A stretch of DNA of 14,494 nucleotides from Minisyncoccota bacterium. Its GTDB lineage: Bacteria > Patescibacteriota > Minisyncoccia > Phycocordibacterales > CAIJYI01. The position numbers and the translations under genes are program-made. Location: the NCBI GenBank assembly GCA_023229825.1, contig JALNYN010000029.1:1-14494 (forward strand), written 5' to 3'. Below the pieces are notes generated by a model that saw nothing but the letters and a program-made list of their open reading frames with translations, ran no database searches and was not told where the DNA came from. Below are positions 12,797 through 14,494 of this stretch, piece by piece (within the stretch, counting starts at the first letter, position 1; each line of letters opens with the position of its first letter).

Positions 12797-13543
12797 TTAC
12801 GTTCGCGGAGCCGTGAAGCCATCGATGATCACTTTTTTTCCGTAGGGATGTTCAAGCGATCGCAGTTCTTTTTTCAGGCGTACGGTATCTGTTTTTGTTT
12901 TCCCGACCGCTACCAAAATAAAAGGTTCGTCTTCCGTTATCCTTTCGCCGAAGCCGTTCGGACCGAAGGAAATATTAAGTCCGAGCAAGATCTCAGAGAG
13001 GGAAGCTTTTTCGCTTTGGATCTGCCGGCTGATGATATAGCCTGGCGGAAGTTTTTTTCCATCGCCGAAATTGAAACAGCCGGTTCCGTCATAGTATGCC
13101 GCGCGCGAAATATGGAATTCTTTCGGTCTTTGCATTTTTGCAAAACTGATGTGGCGATAGGGAACGCCGAGCTCGGAAGCGAGCTCTTTCGCCCATTTCT
13201 TTCCTTCCGCGTCGCCGCATGTTTCATCTTTGCAATTCGCTTTGGCAAACATTTTCGCCGCTCCGCAGCCGTCGTGGCTCGTAACGCCTCGCACCCCGGC
13301 ATCGCGGAATATCTTTAGCATTTCTTTTTTACTGCGGAGAATTCCGCTTCCCGCCGCATGAAAACCGCCCGGCGTGCCCTCATCGACGCAGCGGACATAG
13401 CCATCTTGTACGCCAAACATATCCGAAAGTTTTTTGAGAGAACTTGCGTAAACCTCGAAACCGTTCTCTTTTATCTTCCGAAAAATTCGCGATTGCTCTT
13501 TCCAGACCAGATCCTTTTTTTCCTGAATTTTGTTTTGATTCAT
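12797..13543 (-). CDS. Beta-carbonic-anhydrase-like zinc protein
   Basis: Beta-carbonic anhydrases hydrate CO2 using zinc held by Cys, His and Cys. This 248-residue protein has the order of landmarks expected of that fold: Cys52-x-Asp54 (YVRCVDEGT), then AAGSGIL (63-69, like the NAGNIV segment), then His90-x2-Cys93 (TSHDGCGAAK, like GHTDCGG). The arginine that partners the Asp in true enzymes (CxDxR) is Gly56 here, so classical CO2 hydration is uncertain. Extra cysteines occur at 104, 109 and 156. The first 45 residues are helical and charged. The start is the ATG at 13543 with GGGG (13551-13554) about seven bases upstream. An in-frame extension back to 13747 would run through the promoter and into the neighbouring gene. 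Assignment is from motif order only. It could be a distinct zinc family with the same fold. Confidence 0.6.
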   Translation of the reverse strand: MNQNKIQEKKDLVWKEQSRIFRKIKENGFEVYASSLKKLSDMFGVQDGYVRCVDEGTPGGFHAAGSGILRSKKEMLKIFRDAGVRGVTSHDGCGAAKMFAKANCKDETCGDAEGKKWAKELASELGVPYRHISFAKMQRPKEFHISRAAYYDGTGCFNFGDGKKLPPGYIISRQIQSEKASLSEILLGLNISFGPNGFGERITEDEPFILVAVGKTKTDTVRLKKELRSLEHPYGKKVIIDGFTAPRT

Positions 13544-13568
13544 AATTTTTCCCCTGTTTTCCCTAAGA

Positions 13569-13596
13569 AGTATACATGAAGGAGGGATGAGGTCAA
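13569..13596 (-). promoter_or_regulatory. Promoter of the carbonic-anhydrase-like gene
   Basis: On the minus strand TTGACC (13591-13596, one mismatch) is followed by a 16-nt spacer and TATACT (13569-13574, one mismatch), with about 25 bases to the ATG. Confidence 0.6.
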
Positions 13597-13601
13597 GCAG
13601 A

Positions 13602-13635
13602 TACCAATATACGAATGCGTACCAATATACGAATG
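13602..13635. repeat. Two tandem copies of a 16-bp repeat, period 18 bp
   Basis: TACCAATATACGAATG occurs identically at 13602-13617 and 13620-13635. A partial third word, ACGAATACG, follows from 13639. The repeats lie upstream of the carbonic-anhydrase-like gene's -35 box and downstream of the metallophosphoesterase stop. Confidence 0.85.
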
Positions 13636-13639
13636 GAAA

Positions 13640-13667
13640 CGAATACGACGATGCAGTATTCGCATCG
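13640..13667. repeat. Two overlapping, mutually exclusive hairpins
   Basis: CGAATAC (13640-13646) can pair with GTATTCG (13656-13662), or CGATGC (13649-13654) can pair with GCATCG (13662-13667). The two stems compete for the same bases. The element lies downstream of the metallophosphoesterase gene but has no T tract on that strand. Confidence 0.5.
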
Positions 13668-13686
13668 CCGTTCTCATAAATTAGAA

Positions 13687-14494
13687 CTATTTTAACGTTA
13701 TGACCACGATCTCGGACTTCGTCCCCACCCTCATGGTCGGGCCCCATGTGCCGGCTCCGCTCGTGGTGTAGATCGAATAATCTCCGAATGAGTGAAGTCC
13801 ATAATCAACTCCCGGATATACGAGTGAAGTGATGAATCCGTAGGGAAAGATCTGTCCCGCGTGGGTGTGCCCTGATAGCTGGAGGTTTATGCCTGTTTGT
13901 TTGATCTCCTTGATCTGCATCGGCTCATGAAAGAGAAGAATAGAGGGTGCTTCGGGGTCATATCCCTTGATCTTTTTTATTGTATCCGCCACCGGTTTGT
14001 TCTCTCTGCGCTCGCCGTAGCTGACCCCTATTATCTCGAGACCGTCCACGATCTTCATTTCATCTTTGAGAACGGTGACGCCGGAATTTTCCAAAAGTTC
14101 GTATGATTTCTCTACGCCGAAATAGGTTTCATGATTTCCTGTGACGAAATAGGTTCCGCGCGGAGGAGAAAGTTTTAGGAGATCGTTCTTTACATAATCG
14201 AATTTGTCGCCGGTTCCATCGAAGAGATCGCCGGTGATGAAGACTGCTTCCGGTTTTTGCGCGTTGATGTCGGCGACCAATTTTTCAAAGAATTTTTCGC
14301 CCCAAATAAAACCGAGGTGAACATCGGAAACGTGTACGATCTTTTTTCCTTTCCACTCCGACGGCAAGCCTTTTATTGAAACGCTGATGTGTTGAACTAT
14401 TGGATGATAGGCGTTCCATATGCCATAAGCGCAATATCCTATCGTTCCCGCGGCAACAATGATCCCGATGGTGAAAAGCGGAATGTTTATGCGA
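13687..14494 (-). CDS. Membrane-anchored metallophosphoesterase, cut by the right window edge
   Basis: This is a calcineurin-like phosphoesterase of the YkuE type, with a two-metal active site. The frame is open to the right edge, and about 268 codons are visible. The upstream part encodes a hydrophobic segment (NIPLFTIGIIVAAGTIGY) followed by YGIWNAYHPIVQHISVSIKGLP, as in relatives with N-terminal membrane spans and an exported or surface-facing catalytic domain. The true start is therefore beyond the window, and an in-frame TTG at 14367 should not be used. Metal-binding motifs appear in order: SDVHLG, TGDLFDG, TGNHETYFG, FHEP and SGHTHAGQ. All key Asp, Asn and His residues are present. Some relatives act on UDP-sugars or lipid-linked substrates. 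The substrate here is unknown. Confidence 0.9.
   Translation of the reverse strand, partial: RINIPLFTIGIIVAAGTIGYCAYGIWNAYHPIVQHISVSIKGLPSEWKGKKIVHVSDVHLGFIWGEKFFEKLVADINAQKPEAVFITGDLFDGTGDKFDYVKNDLLKLSPPRGTYFVTGNHETYFGVEKSYELLENSGVTVLKDEMKIVDGLEIIGVSYGERRENKPVADTIKKIKGYDPEAPSILLFHEPMQIKEIKQTGINLQLSGHTHAGQIFPYGFITSLVYPGVDYGLHSFGDYSIYTTSGAGTWGPTMRVGTKSEIVVITLK

Noticed and set aside
12728..13318. 196-codon plus-strand frame opposite the carbonic-anhydrase-like gene
   Set aside because: The minus-strand frame has a promoter, a ribosome site and the ordered Cys/His motif; the plus frame has none and overlaps it almost fully.
13544..13747. N-terminal extension of the carbonic-anhydrase-like protein back to 13747
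   Set aside because: It would run through the tandem repeats and the promoter at 13569-13596 and overlap the metallophosphoesterase gene; the ATG at 13543 is better placed.
13687..14367. Metallophosphoesterase starting at the TTG at 14367
   Set aside because: The frame continues upstream to the window edge through a membrane segment typical of the family, so the TTG is internal.

Overview
The window looks like a stretch of chromosome from a small-genome bacterium, most likely of the Candidate Phyla Radiation (Patescibacteria, Parcubacteria-like). This placement is an inference from the divergent RecG and PrmC sequences, the many short orphan proteins, and isolated housekeeping genes without their usual partners. 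Nothing in the window is a taxonomic marker. UGA is used as an ordinary stop codon (for example at the end of the aldehyde dehydrogenase gene), so the UGA=Gly code of Gracilibacteria/SR1 does not apply. Promoters follow the sigma-70 pattern (TTGACA/TATAAT-like). Intrinsic terminators are plentiful, so most genes look like single transcription units.

Layout. 1-66: start of an unidentified minus-strand gene cut by the window edge. 131-2287 (-): RecG helicase. 2388-2934 (+): two short single-pass membrane proteins (69 and 43 residues), each followed by its own terminator. 2993-3742 (-): PrmC/HemK-type release-factor methyltransferase. 3890-6535 (+): full-length aminopeptidase N (M1). 6666-7046 (-): small protein with a possible Cys4 zinc site. 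7117-8562 (+): MATE-family exporter. 8719-10290 (+): ALDH12-type glutamate-semialdehyde/P5C dehydrogenase. 10521-11884 (+): arsR-acr3 arsenite resistance operon. 12044-12322 (+): very acidic 92-residue orphan with the best promoter in the window. 12431-12727 (-): small secreted protein. 12797-13543 (-): beta-carbonic-anhydrase-like protein. 13687 to the right edge (-): membrane-anchored metallophosphoesterase, cut at its 5' end.

The only clear functional cluster is arsenic resistance: an ArsR repressor, a 24-bp operator touching its start codon, and an ACR3 exporter. No arsenate reductase is visible. The MATE pump upstream has its own unit, so a shared detoxification role is only a guess. The remaining genes are unrelated housekeeping or accessory functions.

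The most striking non-coding signal is at 10337-10516. Two perfect spacer-free palindromes (42 and 36 bp) with a common core lie upstream of the ArsR operator. The three centres are 75 and 72 bp apart, about seven helical turns each. The palindrome core (CATATGCT followed by AATT two bases later) recurs at the -10 region of the acidic orphan, whose unit is bracketed by two near-identical UUCG-loop terminators. Several minus-strand genes have a -10 box only 6-9 nt from the start codon and no Shine-Dalgarno sequence, which suggests leaderless mRNAs.
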